Numbered from the stretch's first letter, positions 20,822 to 29,831 are shown. The stretch: DNA of 64,000 nucleotides from Hephaestia mangrovi (GCF_019880555.1 NZ_JAINVU010000005.1:124001-188000), one strand, 5' to 3'. Numbers and translations: made by a program. The notes: a model not told the origin generated them from the letters alone.

Positions 20822-20903
20822 GTTCGCCCTCAGCATATCGAGAGGCGTCATTCCGCAGCCATTTGCGTCATTGAATTCGCCCTTCGACTCGTCCGGGGCG
20901 AAC
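20822..20903. repeat. Inverted pair of 24-nt repeat units
   Basis: GTTCGCCCTCAGCATATCGA begins a unit at 20822-20845. Its mirror CTTCGACTCGTCCGGGGCGA lies within 20880-20903. The outer arms GTTCGCCC and GGGCGAAC are complementary, so the two units face each other like a pair of REP-type elements. They fill the only sizeable gap inside the VOC/GST cluster and may fold in the transcript or act as a partial terminator. Confidence 0.55.
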
Positions 20904-20913
20904 AATGGTGGTT

Positions 20914-21699
20914 TCAGCCGGTCTGCTCGCCGGGCCCGACGATGCCGACATTGACACCCTCGGGATCGCTGATGACGATGATGCGGTCGCCGCCGGGCAC
21001 CTCCATCGGCCCCATGTGCACGGTGCCGCCGCCGGCTTTCACCTTGCCCGCCGCCGCCTCGATGTCGGGGCTGCGGAAATAGAAGCGCCAGTTCTGCGGC
21101 GGGCTGTCCTTCGGGCGCTGCATGATCGCGCCGATCCGCTCTCCGGCAACGTCGATGAACACGTAATCGCCCATCTCGCCCATCGGCATCTTTTCGGGAT
21201 ATTGCCAGCCGAACACCGCACCGTAGAAGTCGAGCGCGCCCTGCTGGTCATCGGTGGTAAGCTCGTTCCAGTTGCATTTGCCCAGCCCCGTTCGCTCGAA
21301 CGCCGTGCTGTTCTCCTCGCTGGCGCCGCGCATCACGTAGAAGGGAATGCCCTGCGGATCGTGGAGCAGCGCCATCCGGCCGATTCCTTCGATCGTCCAG
21401 GGCGGCATGATGACGCCCGCACCCGCCGCCTTGGCTTTCTCCACCGTCGCATCGACGTCATCGACGCCGATGTAGAACAGCCACGCCGGTTTCGCGCCGC
21501 CGGCCTTCATCTCGTCGGTCAGCCGCATCACGCCGCCGGCATTGTCGCCGCCGGTGGTTGTAATCATGCGATAGTCCAGTTCGCCCGACGGCTGAGCCTC
21601 GATCGTCCAGCCGACCGCCGCATCATAGAAGCGCTTGGCCGCGTCGGGATCGGCGGTGATCAGTTCGTACCAGATCGGGGTTCCATGCGGATTGGGCAT
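20914..21699 (-). CDS. Two-domain VOC (glyoxalase-like) protein
   Basis: Encodes 261 residues with two VOC modules. The first, residues 5-125, starts GTPIWYELITADPDAAKRFY and ends HDPQGIPFYVMRG. The second, about 140-258, has CNWNELTTDDQQGALDFYGA and VISDPEGVNVGIVGP. The arrangement resembles antibiotic-resistance/hydroxylase-associated VOC proteins, but the substrate is unknown. The leader AGGAGAGAAACG (21700-21711) differs by one base from the cassette before its neighbours. Confidence 0.88.
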   Translation of the reverse strand: MPNPHGTPIWYELITADPDAAKRFYDAAVGWTIEAQPSGELDYRMITTTGGDNAGGVMRLTDEMKAGGAKPAWLFYIGVDDVDATVEKAKAAGAGVIMPPWTIEGIGRMALLHDPQGIPFYVMRGASEENSTAFERTGLGKCNWNELTTDDQQGALDFYGAVFGWQYPEKMPMGEMGDYVFIDVAGERIGAIMQRPKDSPPQNWRFYFRSPDIEAAAGKVKAGGGTVHMGPMEVPGGDRIIVISDPEGVNVGIVGPGEQTG

Positions 21700-21723
21700 C
21701 GTTTCTCTCCTGCAAGCGCTGGA

Positions 21724-22443
21724 TCAGTCGTGGAAGCTGTCGATGATTGGCGCGAAGCCGCCGAAGATCGCGGTCGGTCCGTCCCAGGGCGGCGTCAGTT
21801 CGCGCAACCGAGGGTCTTCGAACAGCTTCGCCATCGCGCTGTCGGCGGTCGCCTTGTCGGGCCATTCGATCCAGCCGAAGATCACCGTCGTGCCGGGGCC
21901 AGCCTCCACCGCGCGACGGAAATCGGTGGTCTTGCCCTCTGGCACGTCAACACCCCAGCCGCTGGTCACGCGCAGCGCGCCATATTCCCTGAACAGGGGC
22001 GCGGTCGCCTCGCCATGGCGACGATAGGCGTCGCGCTGGTCGTCGGGCACCGCGGCGACCATCCCGGTGATGAAGCCGAAGCGGCCGCCCTCGCCGGTAT
22101 CCTCGTCGATCTCGTAGCCGCCATAGATCAGCCGCTTCATGTCGAACGGCATCGGATCTTCGGGCTGCATGCGCTCGTCGGACATCATCTTTTCCGATGC
22201 CGCATCGCAGGTAGCGCGGTCGGGCCAGACGACCCAGGAAAAGACCACCGTCTCGTCGCCCTCTGCGGCGACTGCGCGCTTCATGTCGGTGCGCTTGCCT
22301 TCCGGCACGTCGGCACCCCAGCATTCGACGATGCCGAGTGCGCCGTAATCGGTGAGGATCGACGCCATTTTCGCGGACATGTCGCGATAGGCCTGCTGCT
22401 TCACGGTCTTGGCGGGGGTGAGGAAACCCTGGATGTAGGTCAT
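21724..22443 (-). CDS. Tandem DUF1428 protein
   Basis: Encodes 239 residues made of two copies of the DUF1428 (YbaA-like, dimeric alpha/beta barrel) fold. Copy one, residues 1-115, has GALGIVECWGADVPEGKRTD, SWVVWPDRATCDAA and IYGGYEI. Copy two, 120-239, has GALRVTSGWGVDVPEGKTTD, GWIEWPDKATADSA and IFGGFAPI. Single-domain members are about half this length, so this is a fused internal duplication. No function is established for the family. The start is preceded by AGGAGAGAGACG. Confidence 0.88.
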   Translation of the reverse strand: MTYIQGFLTPAKTVKQQAYRDMSAKMASILTDYGALGIVECWGADVPEGKRTDMKRAVAAEGDETVVFSWVVWPDRATCDAASEKMMSDERMQPEDPMPFDMKRLIYGGYEIDEDTGEGGRFGFITGMVAAVPDDQRDAYRRHGEATAPLFREYGALRVTSGWGVDVPEGKTTDFRRAVEAGPGTTVIFGWIEWPDKATADSAMAKLFEDPRLRELTPPWDGPTAIFGGFAPIIDSFHD

Positions 22444-22460
22444 CGTCTCTCTCCTGGGGA

Positions 22461-23111
22461 TCAGACAGGGGCGTCGGCATTGTCATAGACGGCGAGGTGA
22501 TCGGCCATCGCTTTGCGATGTGCCGGCCGCGCTTCGCCGCGGGCGACATAATCGGCCAGATTGGGATAGCCCGCCAAGATGTCCGTATTGCGTAACCCGC
22601 CAAGGACCGAGACCATCATCAGGTCGCCGACGGTGAAATTGTCGCCGTCGAGCCAGGCCTTGTCGCCGAGGGCCGCGCCGAGATCGGCGAGTCGCCCTTG
22701 CAGGTCCGCCATCACCTTGTCGCGCCGCATCGCGGACCACGGCTGATCGGCCTCGAACAGATTGACCACGGCGAGCTGCATCACCCACGGCTCGATCGAG
22801 TTGAGCGCCGCGATCAGCCATTGGATCGCCCGTGCGCGCGCGGCGGGATCGTTGGGCAGCAGCCCGGTGCCGCGCTCGGCGATATGCAGGGCGATCGCGC
22901 CCGATTCGAAAATCTCGACCTCGTCATCGGCATAAGCCGGCACCTGGCCGAATGGCTGGAAGCAGCGATAATCGGGGCCCTTGGCGTCGCGGATCAGCTT
23001 GACGTCATACGGCTGGCCGACTTCCTCGCACGCCCAGCGCGCCCGGATGTCGCGGACGAAGCCGCGAGCGAAGTCGGGCACCCAGGCGAAGGTGGTGATG
23101 GTGGGCTGCAT
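22461..23111 (-). CDS. Glutathione S-transferase family protein
   Basis: Encodes 216 residues from ATG 23111, starting MQPTITTFAWVPDFARG. The N-terminal thioredoxin fold includes FGQVPAYADDEVEIFESGAI, with cis-Pro and the ES glutathione-binding pair. The C-terminal helical domain shows LDGDNFTVGDLMMVSVLGGL. The listed frame begins five codons earlier, but the AGGAGAGAGACG cassette sits directly before ATG 23111, which decides the start. It lies in the same unit as the VOC and DUF1428 genes. Substrate unknown. Confidence 0.9.
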   Translation of the reverse strand: MQPTITTFAWVPDFARGFVRDIRARWACEEVGQPYDVKLIRDAKGPDYRCFQPFGQVPAYADDEVEIFESGAIALHIAERGTGLLPNDPAARARAIQWLIAALNSIEPWVMQLAVVNLFEADQPWSAMRRDKVMADLQGRLADLGAALGDKAWLDGDNFTVGDLMMVSVLGGLRNTDILAGYPNLADYVARGEARPAHRKAMADHLAVYDNADAPV

Positions 23112-23123
23112 CGTCTCTCTCCT
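23112..23123 (-). promoter_or_regulatory. Shine-Dalgarno cassette AGGAGAGAGACG
   Basis: AGGAGAGAGACG lies immediately before ATG 23111. The same 12 bases stand before the starts at 20789 and 22443, and a one-base variant before 21699. The cassette fixes all four starts. Confidence 0.8.
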
Positions 23124-23129
23124 CAAAGG

Positions 23130-23234
23130 TCAGGCGAATGGCGCGGTGCCGGCCAATGCGGCCTCGGCCAGAATCGCCAGCGTCGTCATGGCGAAGGCGG
23201 CGACCCCGATCAGAATGGCGCGAAAGCGGCGCAT
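23130..23234 (-). CDS. Small single-span membrane peptide (34 aa)
   Basis: An ATG at 23234 opens a 34-codon frame with a stop at 23130. It encodes MRRFRAILIGVAAFAMTTLA and then ILAEAALAGTAPFA. A basic N-terminus followed by a continuous hydrophobic stretch suggests a small membrane peptide. It fits exactly between two minus-strand genes of the VOC/GST cluster, ending 18 bases before the next start and beginning 18 bases after the previous stop. No homologue is recognised. The fit to the gap is the main support. Confidence 0.5.
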   Translation of the reverse strand: MRRFRAILIGVAAFAMTTLAILAEAALAGTAPFA

Positions 23235-23252
23235 CGGCCTCGCTCTCGCGGC

Positions 23253-23696
23253 TCAGCCGGCGGCCGGCTGGTGGAGCTCGCCCGCCGCATCGGCTGCGCT
23301 GGCGGCGGCCATGTCCATCCACATCGCCTCGAATGTATGGCCGTCGGGATCCTCGAACGATCTGCCGTACATGAAGCCCATCTCCTGCGGATCGCGGGTT
23401 TCATGGCCACCGGCAGCCAGCGCCGCCTCGGTGATCGCATCGACCTCGGCGCGGCTGTCACGCGACAGACAGAGCAGCGTCGCGCTGGTCCGTTTGGTGT
23501 CGGCGATCTCCTTCGAGGTGAAGGTCGAATAGAATGGGTGAGCAAGCAGCATGACGCTGATCGTGTCCGACCAGACCATCATCGACGCCTGTTCGTTGCT
23601 GAACTGCGCGTTCTTCTCGAAGCCCATCGCCTCGTAAAAGGCGGTCGAGCGGGCGACGTCGGTCACGGGCAGGTTGACGAAGATCATCTTGGCCAT
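23253..23696 (-). CDS. VOC family protein (glyoxalase/bleomycin-resistance-like)
   Basis: Encodes 147 residues starting MAKMIFVNLPVTDVARSTAF. It is a single VOC module with YEAMGFEKNAQFSNEQASMM, HPFYSTFTSKEIADTKRT and EDPDGHTFEAMWMDM. The final segment carries the Glu that usually binds metal in this family. It is similar to lactoylglutathione-lyase-like proteins of unknown substrate. It is the first gene of the minus-strand cluster and faces the HxlR-type regulator across an 87-base gap, so it is the gene most likely to be controlled from that gap. Confidence 0.88.
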   Translation of the reverse strand: MAKMIFVNLPVTDVARSTAFYEAMGFEKNAQFSNEQASMMVWSDTISVMLLAHPFYSTFTSKEIADTKRTSATLLCLSRDSRAEVDAITEAALAAGGHETRDPQEMGFMYGRSFEDPDGHTFEAMWMDMAAASAADAAGELHQPAAG

Positions 23697-23746
23697 CGGG
23701 GGATCACTCCTTTGCGACTCGGTGCTTGCGAGTCGTGCCGCATTCG

Positions 23747-23783
23747 GTTATTAAAAGCAACTGTGAAGTTATAAAAAGTAACT
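23747..23783. promoter_or_regulatory. Paired 16-nt repeat, probable HxlR operator
   Basis: GTTATTAAAAGCAACT (23747-23762) and GTTATAAAAAGTAACT (23768-23783) are direct repeats with 14 of 16 matches, spaced 21 bases apart, or two helical turns. Each is itself a rough palindrome (GTTAT-5-GTAAC). They are strikingly AT-rich for this genome and abut the regulator's ATG at 23784. A regulator bound here would control its own gene and the divergent VOC/GST cluster. Confidence 0.6.
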
Positions 23784-24461
23784 ATGAAAGGCAAGGTCAC
23801 GACGAAACGATGGTATGACGATGCCTGCGGCACCGCGCTGGCGCTGGAACTGGTCGGCGAGCGTTGGGCGCTGCTGGTGGTACGCGAGCTGATGTTCGGG
23901 CCGCGCCGGTTCGGCGAGATCAGGGCGCAACTGGCCGGCGTCAGTGCGAACGTGCTGACGCAGCGGCTGGAAGGGCTGATCGCGTCGGGGATCGTGCGCA
24001 AGCGCATGCTCCCCTCACCCGCCTCGGTGCAGGTCTATGAGCTTACCGAATGGGGGTTCGAGAGCCGGCCGATCTTCGACGCGATGGTGGTATGGGCGCT
24101 ACGCAGCCGCCGTCACGACCCGCGGCTGCCGCTGTCACCGGCGTCGCTGATGATGTCGATGCGCGCGCTGTTCGTCGCCAGCGCGGCAGCGGGCTTCGCC
24201 TGCACCGCTGGCTTTCGCTTCGACGGCGACGGCTTCGTGATGCGCGTGGCGGGCGGCGAGGTAACCGTCGAACGCGCAGCACCGGACAGCGCTGATTTCG
24301 TGCTGACCAGTGCGCCCAATGACCTGATACGCGTCATCTACGGCCGCCGACCCATTGCCGAAGCCGAGGCGGATCATACATTGGCCATCGAGGGGAACAG
24401 GGCGCTGGCAGCGCGCTTCGTCACCTTGTTCTCATTGCCCGCCAAGATCGACTTGGCTTGA
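23784..24461 (+). CDS. HxlR-family transcriptional regulator with C-terminal SCP2-like region
   Basis: Encodes 225 residues. The N-terminal winged helix is HxlR/DUF24-like: DDACGTALALELVGERWALL, LRRFGEI-type FGPRRFGEIRAQLAGVSANV, then LTQRLEGLIASGIVRKR and VYELTEWG. The Cys at about residue 16 (DDACGT) sits where HxlR-type redox sensors such as YodB carry a reactive Cys. A C-terminal part of about 100 residues resembles an SCP2-like lipid/ligand pocket (DFVLTSAPNDLIRVIYGR). It is divergent from the VOC/GST genes. Electrophile or quinone sensing is inferred from the family only. Confidence 0.88.
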   Translation: MKGKVTTKRWYDDACGTALALELVGERWALLVVRELMFGPRRFGEIRAQLAGVSANVLTQRLEGLIASGIVRKRMLPSPASVQVYELTEWGFESRPIFDAMVVWALRSRRHDPRLPLSPASLMMSMRALFVASAAAGFACTAGFRFDGDGFVMRVAGGEVTVERAAPDSADFVLTSAPNDLIRVIYGRRPIAEAEADHTLAIEGNRALAARFVTLFSLPAKIDLA

Positions 24462-24523
24462 CGTAATTCATTTCCGTTCGCACTGACATCGACACGCCCG
24501 GCCCGAACGGTATCGAGAGTGAC

Positions 24524-25528
24524 ATGAGCGATATTCCCAACACCCAGCCCGACAGCCGTGAGACCACCGTGCTCGACGCGCCCGACAAGATGATCAAGGT
24601 GCGCGACGTGTTCGGCGTCGATTCGGACATGGAATGCCCGGCCTTCAGTGAGGCCGATGAGCGTGTGCCCGATCTCGATCCGGCCTATGTGTTCGATCCC
24701 GACACCACGCTCGCGATCCTGGCGGGCTTTGCGCACAATCGCCGCGTGATGGTGCAGGGCTATCACGGCACCGGCAAGTCGACGCATATCGAGCAGGTCG
24801 CCGCACGCCTCAACTGGCCGTGCATCCGCATCAACCTCGATGCGCATATCAGCCGCATCGATCTCGTCGGCCGCGATGCGATCGTGCTGCGCGATGGCCA
24901 GCAGGTCACCGAATTCCGCGAAGGCCTGCTGCCATGGGCGCTGCAGACGCCGACCGCCTTGGTGTTCGACGAATATGACGCGGGGCGGCCCGACGTGATG
25001 TTCGTGATCCAGCGCGTGCTGGAGACCGAAGGCAAGCTGACGCTGCTCGACCAGAACCGCGTGATTCGGCCCAATCCCTGGTTCCGGCTATTCGCCACCG
25101 CCAACACGGTCGGCCTGGGCGATACCAGCGGGCTCTATCACGGCACGCAGCAGATCAACCAGGGCCAGATGGATCGCTGGAACATCGTCGTCACGTTGAA
25201 CTATCTGCCGGCAGCGACCGAGGCGCAGATCGTGCTCGCCAAATCGGGCGAATATGACAAGCCCGAGGGCAAGAAGACCGTCGAGGACATGGTTCGCGTC
25301 GCCGATCTCACCCGTAAGGGCTTCGTCAACGGCGACATCTCGACCGTGATGAGCCCGCGCACGGTGATCACCTGGGCGCAGAACGCGCTGATCTTCGGCG
25401 ACATCGGCTTCGCCTTCCGCTTGTCGTTCCTCAACAAGTGCGACGAGGCGGAGCGGCCGCTGGTCGCCGAATATTATCAGCGCGTGTTCGGCAAGGATTT
25501 GCCCGAAAGCGTGGTCGGCAAGGCGTAA
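24524..25528 (+). CDS. cobS: CobS, AAA+ ATPase subunit of cobaltochelatase type
   Basis: Encodes 334 residues, the normal CobS length. The Walker A motif [13 protein letters not shown] starts near residue 80, and Walker B is [13 protein letters not shown] near residue 145. With CobT and CobN it inserts Co2+ into hydrogenobyrinic a,c-diamide in aerobic B12 synthesis. CobN is not in this window, so the pair may also serve as a generic MoxR/VWA-like chaperone. cobT follows directly after the stop codon. Confidence 0.93.
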   Translation: MSDIPNTQPDSRETTVLDAPDKMIKVRDVFGVDSDMECPAFSEADERVPDLDPAYVFDPDTTLAILAGFAHNRRVMVQGYHGTGKSTHIEQVAARLNWPCIRINLDAHISRIDLVGRDAIVLRDGQQVTEFREGLLPWALQTPTALVFDEYDAGRPDVMFVIQRVLETEGKLTLLDQNRVIRPNPWFRLFATANTVGLGDTSGLYHGTQQINQGQMDRWNIVVTLNYLPAATEAQIVLAKSGEYDKPEGKKTVEDMVRVADLTRKGFVNGDISTVMSPRTVITWAQNALIFGDIGFAFRLSFLNKCDEAERPLVAEYYQRVFGKDLPESVVGKA

Positions 25529-27355
25529 GTGGCCGCGGAAACGCCCCTCGATCGCTTCAAGGCGGTGCTTGGCGGCGCGGCACGAGCGCTGTCGGAGGAG
25601 GCCGAGCTCGAGCTTGCCTTCACCGCCGATGCGCCGTCGCAGACCGGCAAGCACGTCAAGGTGCCGATGCCCGCGCGCCAGCTTCCCGCCGATCAGGTCG
25701 CCGAAGCGCGCGGGTTCGCCGATCAGTTCGCCCTCAGGATGCGCCTCCACGACGCCACGGTCCATCAGCGCGGCGCCCCGGGCGAGCCGATCGCGCGCGC
25801 GGTTTACGATGCGGTCGAGAATGCCCGCGTCGAGGCGCTCGGCTCGCGCGGATACCAAGGCATCTCGGATAACCTCGATACCGCGCTTGGCCTGCGGCTG
25901 CGCTCGGACCCGATCACCCGCGCGCGCAACAAGGACGAGGTGCCGCTGTCGACCGCGCTCGGCCTGATGGTTCGCGAGCGGCTTACCGGCCGCGCCCCGC
26001 CCGCTACCGCCGCGCCGGGCATGGCGCTGGTGCAGGACTGGCTCGAGGACAAGATCGGCGCCGATCTCGACGCGCTCGGCCTCGCGATCGACGATCAGGC
26101 CGCTTTCGCCGATCTTTCGAAGAAACTGCTGCGCGATCTCGAACTCACCGAGGGCGAGGTGCTGCCCGAAGAGGATGATGAGGGTGGCAGCGAGGATGAG
26201 GGCCAGGAGGAACAGGAGTCCGACGAAGGCAACGAAGGCGATGATCCCGGCCAGCAGGGAGAAGGCGACGTCGAGGCGCGCGGCGAGCAGCAGCAGGACG
26301 ACGAATCGGAAGGCGAGGGCGAACTCGACGAGAACAGCGTGGACGACGCCGAGGGCGAGCCCGGCGACGATGGCGACGAGGGCATGCTCCCGGTCCGCCC
26401 CAACCGCCCGTTCTCCGATTTGGCCCCGAGCTTCGACTACAAGGCCTGGACCACGCAGTTCGACGAAGTCGTCAGCGCATCCGACCTGTGCGATGCCGAC
26501 GAGCTCGTCCGCCTCCGCGCCTATCTCGACCAACAACTCGTCCACCTGCAATCGGCGGTGTCGAAGCTCGCCAACCGGCTGCAACGCCGCTTGATGGCGC
26601 AGCAATCGCGCTCGTGGGATTTCGATCAGGAGGAAGGCCTGCTCGATGCCGCGCGCCTTGCCCGCGTGGTCGTCAACCCGACTCATTCGCTGAGCTACAA
26701 GATCGAGCGCGACACCGAATTCCGCGATACCGTGGTCACGCTGCTCATCGACAATTCGGGGTCGATGCGCGGCCGCCCGATCGGCATCGCGGCGATCTCG
26801 GCGGATATCCTCGCGCGAACGCTCGAGCGTTGCGGGGTCAAGACCGAGATCCTCGGCTTCACCACCCGCGCGTGGAAGGGCGGCCAGTCGCGCGAGGCGT
26901 GGCTCGCCGCTGGCCGCCCGCCGCATCCAGGCCGCCTCAACGACATCCGTCACATCGTCTACAAAGAAGCCGACGCACCGTGGCGCCGTGCGCGCACCAG
27001 CCTCGGCTTGATGATGCGCGAAGGCCTGCTCAAGGAAAATATCGATGGCGAGGCGCTGTTGTGGGCGCACAACCGGCTGATCGTGCGGCCGGAAGATCGC
27101 AAGATCCTGATGGTCATTTCCGACGGGGCCCCGGTCGACGATTCCACCCTCAGCGTCAATTCGGGCAGCTATCTCGAAAAGCACCTGCGCCAGGTGATCG
27201 CCTGGATCGAGAGCCGCTCACCGGTCGAGCTGATCGCGATCGGCATCGGTCATGACGTGACCCGCTATTATCAGCGTGCCGTGACGATCATGGACGCCGA
27301 GCAATTGGGCGGCACGATCATCGAGCAACTCGCCGCGCTCTTCGACCGCGAATAG
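25529..27355 (+). CDS. cobT: CobT, VWA-domain subunit of cobaltochelatase type
   Basis: Encodes 608 residues from a GTG placed immediately after the cobS stop. A highly acidic Glu/Asp-rich region spans about residues 210-295. The C-terminal von Willebrand A domain contains the MIDAS motif [10 protein letters not shown] near residue 407, followed by [15 protein letters not shown]. CobT joins the CobS ATPase ring in cobaltochelatase. A long acidic linker and C-terminal VWA are typical. The coupled start suggests fixed stoichiometry. The metal target cannot be confirmed without CobN. Confidence 0.92.
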   Translation: MAAETPLDRFKAVLGGAARALSEEAELELAFTADAPSQTGKHVKVPMPARQLPADQVAEARGFADQFALRMRLHDATVHQRGAPGEPIARAVYDAVENARVEALGSRGYQGISDNLDTALGLRLRSDPITRARNKDEVPLSTALGLMVRERLTGRAPPATAAPGMALVQDWLEDKIGADLDALGLAIDDQAAFADLSKKLLRDLELTEGEVLPEEDDEGGSEDEGQEEQESDEGNEGDDPGQQGEGDVEARGEQQQDDESEGEGELDENSVDDAEGEPGDDGDEGMLPVRPNRPFSDLAPSFDYKAWTTQFDEVVSASDLCDADELVRLRAYLDQQLVHLQSAVSKLANRLQRRLMAQQSRSWDFDQEEGLLDAARLARVVVNPTHSLSYKIERDTEFRDTVVTLLIDNSGSMRGRPIGIAAISADILARTLERCGVKTEILGFTTRAWKGGQSREAWLAAGRPPHPGRLNDIRHIVYKEADAPWRRARTSLGLMMREGLLKENIDGEALLWAHNRLIVRPEDRKILMVISDGAPVDDSTLSVNSGSYLEKHLRQVIAWIESRSPVELIAIGIGHDVTRYYQRAVTIMDAEQLGGTIIEQLAALFDRE

Positions 27356-27410
27356 CCGCGGCGCCGCGATTGCCTCTGGCGATTCCGATGGCTTGGCCCC
27401 CATATAGCCG

Positions 27411-29831
27411 GTGGTGTCTGCTTCGCCCTCATTGCCCCAGGCGCTGACCGACTGGTTCGCGGCGCGCGGTTGGACGCCGCGGCGGCATCAGCTTGCCATG
27501 CTCGACGAGGCGCGCGCGGCGCGGCATGCGCTGCTCGTCGCGGCAACCGGCGCGGGCAAGACGCTGGCGGGCTTCCTGCCGACGCTCGCCGGCCTCGTCG
27601 AGGCGCCGACCGACGGGCTGCACACGCTGTACGTCTCGCCGCTGAAGGCGCTGGCGGTCGATGTGCAGCGCAACCTCATCACCCCGATCGACGAGATGGG
27701 GCTCGACATTCGCGTCGAGACACGCACCGGCGATACCCCCAGTGACCGCAAGGCGCGCCAGCGCGCCAGGCCACCGCAGATTCTGCTCACCACACCCGAA
27801 TCGCTGTCGCTGCTGCTCAGCTATCCCGACAGCTTCACGATGTTCGCGGGTCTCAAGACGATCGTCGTTGACGAGGTCCACGCCTTCGCCACCGGCAAGC
27901 GCGGCGATCTGCTGTCGCTGTGCATGGCCCGGTTGCAGCGGATCGCCCCCGCCATGCGCCGCGTCGCGCTGTCGGCGACGGTGGCGGACCCCGACGCCTA
28001 TCGCGCCTGGCTCGCGCCCGATGGAGATATTGATTCCGTGGCGCTGGTCGAGGGCGATCCCGGCGCGGAGCCCCATGTCGCGATCCTGCTGCCCGAGGGG
28101 CGCGTGCCGTGGTCGGGCCATTCGGGGCGCTATGCCGCCGAACAGGTGATGGCCGAGATCGAGACGCACAAGACGACGATCGTGTTCTGCAACACGCGCA
28201 GCCTCGCCGAGCTGATCTTCCAGGATCTGTGGAAGGTCAACGCGATGGGCCTGCCGATCGGCGTCCATCACGGTAGCCTGGCGCGCGAGGCGCGGCGCAA
28301 GGTGGAGGGCGCGATGGCGGCGGGACGGCTGCGCGCGCTGGTGGCGACGGCGAGCCTCGATCTCGGCGTCGACTGGGGCGATGTCGATTGCGTGATCCAG
28401 ATGGGCGCGCCCAAGGGCGCCTCGCGCCTGACGCAGCGGATCGGCCGTGCCAACCACCGGCTCGACGAGCCGTCGGAGGCGATCCTCGTCCCCGGCAACC
28501 GCTTCGAATATCTCGAGGCGCGCGCGGCATTGGACGCAGTCGAGGCGGGCGAGCTCGACAATGAGCCGTTCCGCGCCGGCGGGCTCGACGTGCTGGCTCA
28601 GCACGTCATGGCATGCGCGTGCGCGGCGCCGTTCCGCGAGGAGGAACTGCGCGACGAGGTGCGCTCGGCGCTGCCTTATTCGGCGCTGACCGACGCGGCG
28701 TTCGCGCGCGTGCTCGGCTTCATTCAGGACGGCGGCTATGCGCTCAAGGCTTATGATCGCTTCAAGCGTCTGACGCAGGACCCCGATGGCACCTGGCGTG
28801 TCAGCCATCCCAATTTCGTCAAGCAGCACCGCCTCAACGCCGGTATCATCGTCGAGGCGACGATGCTCAACGTGCGCTTCAAGAACGGGCGACACCTGGG
28901 CAAGGTCGAGGAGGGGTTCGCGGCGACGCTCAGCCACGGCGACACCTTCTTCTTCGCGGGGCTCAGCCTCGAGGTCGAGCGGATCGACACCGAGGATCTG
29001 ATCGTCCGCGCCACCAGCCGCCCGGCGCGCATTCCGACTTATGGCGGCGCGCGGATGCCGATCTCGACCAACCTCGCCGGGCGCGTCCGCCGCTTTCTCG
29101 CGTCGTCGGAGGATTGGCATCGCTTCCCGAACGACGTGCGCGAATGGCTGGAGATGCAGGCGCGGCGATCGGCGCTGCCCCGCGCCGACCAGCTGCTCGT
29201 CGAGACCTTCCCGCGCGAGGGCCGGCACTATATGGTCTCCTATAGTTTCGAAGGCTGGAACGCGCACCAGTCATTGGGCATGCTGCTCACCCGGCGGATG
29301 GAGACGCAGGGGCTGAAGCCGCTCGGCTTCGTCGCCAGCGACTATTGCATCGCGACCTATTCGCTCGATCCGGTGCGCGATCCGGCTAGCCTGTTTTCGC
29401 CCGATATCCTCGAACACGAATTCGTCGATTGGGTGCAGCAATCGCACTTGCTAAAGCGCGCGTTCCGCGAGGTGGCGGTGATCGGCGGGCTGGTCGAGCG
29501 CCAGCATCCCGGCAAGCGCAAGACCGGCCGGCAAGTCACTTTCTCGACCGACCTGATCTACGACGTGCTGCGCCGCTACGAGCCCGATCACCTGCTGCTC
29601 CGCGCCGCCTGGGCGGACGCCCGCGCGAAGATGACTGATGTCGGGCGCTTGGCGGACCTGCTCGACCGCGCGGCCGAGACGATGGTGCATGTCGATCTCG
29701 ATCGGGTGACGCCGCTGGCGGTGCCGGTGCTGACAATGATCGGCCGCGAGCGGGTAGCGACTGGATTGGCCGACGATGCGCTGCTGGCCGAAGCGGAAGC
29801 GTTGGCGGCGGAGGCGATGCGGCCCGATTGA
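27411..29831 (+). CDS. Ligase-associated DNA damage response DEXH-box helicase (Lhr-like)
   Basis: Encodes 806 residues from a GTG. Superfamily 2 helicase motifs are visible: Q-like RGWTPRRHQLAML, Walker A ATGAGKTLAGF near residue 45, DEVHAF near 154, SATVAD, and motif VI QRIGRANHRL. The Lhr-specific winged-helix and C-terminal parts include RIPTYGGARMPISTNLA and SFEGWNAHQSLGMLLTRRME. In many proteobacteria this helicase is grouped with a DNA ligase, an exonuclease and PdeM. Here PdeM lies about 3 kb downstream and no ligase is present. A second GTG at 27414 is possible. Confidence 0.92.
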   Translation: MVSASPSLPQALTDWFAARGWTPRRHQLAMLDEARAARHALLVAATGAGKTLAGFLPTLAGLVEAPTDGLHTLYVSPLKALAVDVQRNLITPIDEMGLDIRVETRTGDTPSDRKARQRARPPQILLTTPESLSLLLSYPDSFTMFAGLKTIVVDEVHAFATGKRGDLLSLCMARLQRIAPAMRRVALSATVADPDAYRAWLAPDGDIDSVALVEGDPGAEPHVAILLPEGRVPWSGHSGRYAAEQVMAEIETHKTTIVFCNTRSLAELIFQDLWKVNAMGLPIGVHHGSLAREARRKVEGAMAAGRLRALVATASLDLGVDWGDVDCVIQMGAPKGASRLTQRIGRANHRLDEPSEAILVPGNRFEYLEARAALDAVEAGELDNEPFRAGGLDVLAQHVMACACAAPFREEELRDEVRSALPYSALTDAAFARVLGFIQDGGYALKAYDRFKRLTQDPDGTWRVSHPNFVKQHRLNAGIIVEATMLNVRFKNGRHLGKVEEGFAATLSHGDTFFFAGLSLEVERIDTEDLIVRATSRPARIPTYGGARMPISTNLAGRVRRFLASSEDWHRFPNDVREWLEMQARRSALPRADQLLVETFPREGRHYMVSYSFEGWNAHQSLGMLLTRRMETQGLKPLGFVASDYCIATYSLDPVRDPASLFSPDILEHEFVDWVQQSHLLKRAFREVAVIGGLVERQHPGKRKTGRQVTFSTDLIYDVLRRYEPDHLLLRAAWADARAKMTDVGRLADLLDRAAETMVHVDLDRVTPLAVPVLTMIGRERVATGLADDALLAEAEALAAEAMRPD

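Noticed and set aside
18978..23696. Genomic island or mobile origin for the VOC/GST cluster
   Set aside because: No integrase, tRNA junction, flanking direct repeats or change in base composition was seen. The repeated leaders are noted separately.
25088..27184. Long minus-strand open frame opposite cobS-cobT
   Set aside because: Antisense to clear CobS/CobT domains, including the VWA MIDAS motif. No domain of its own.
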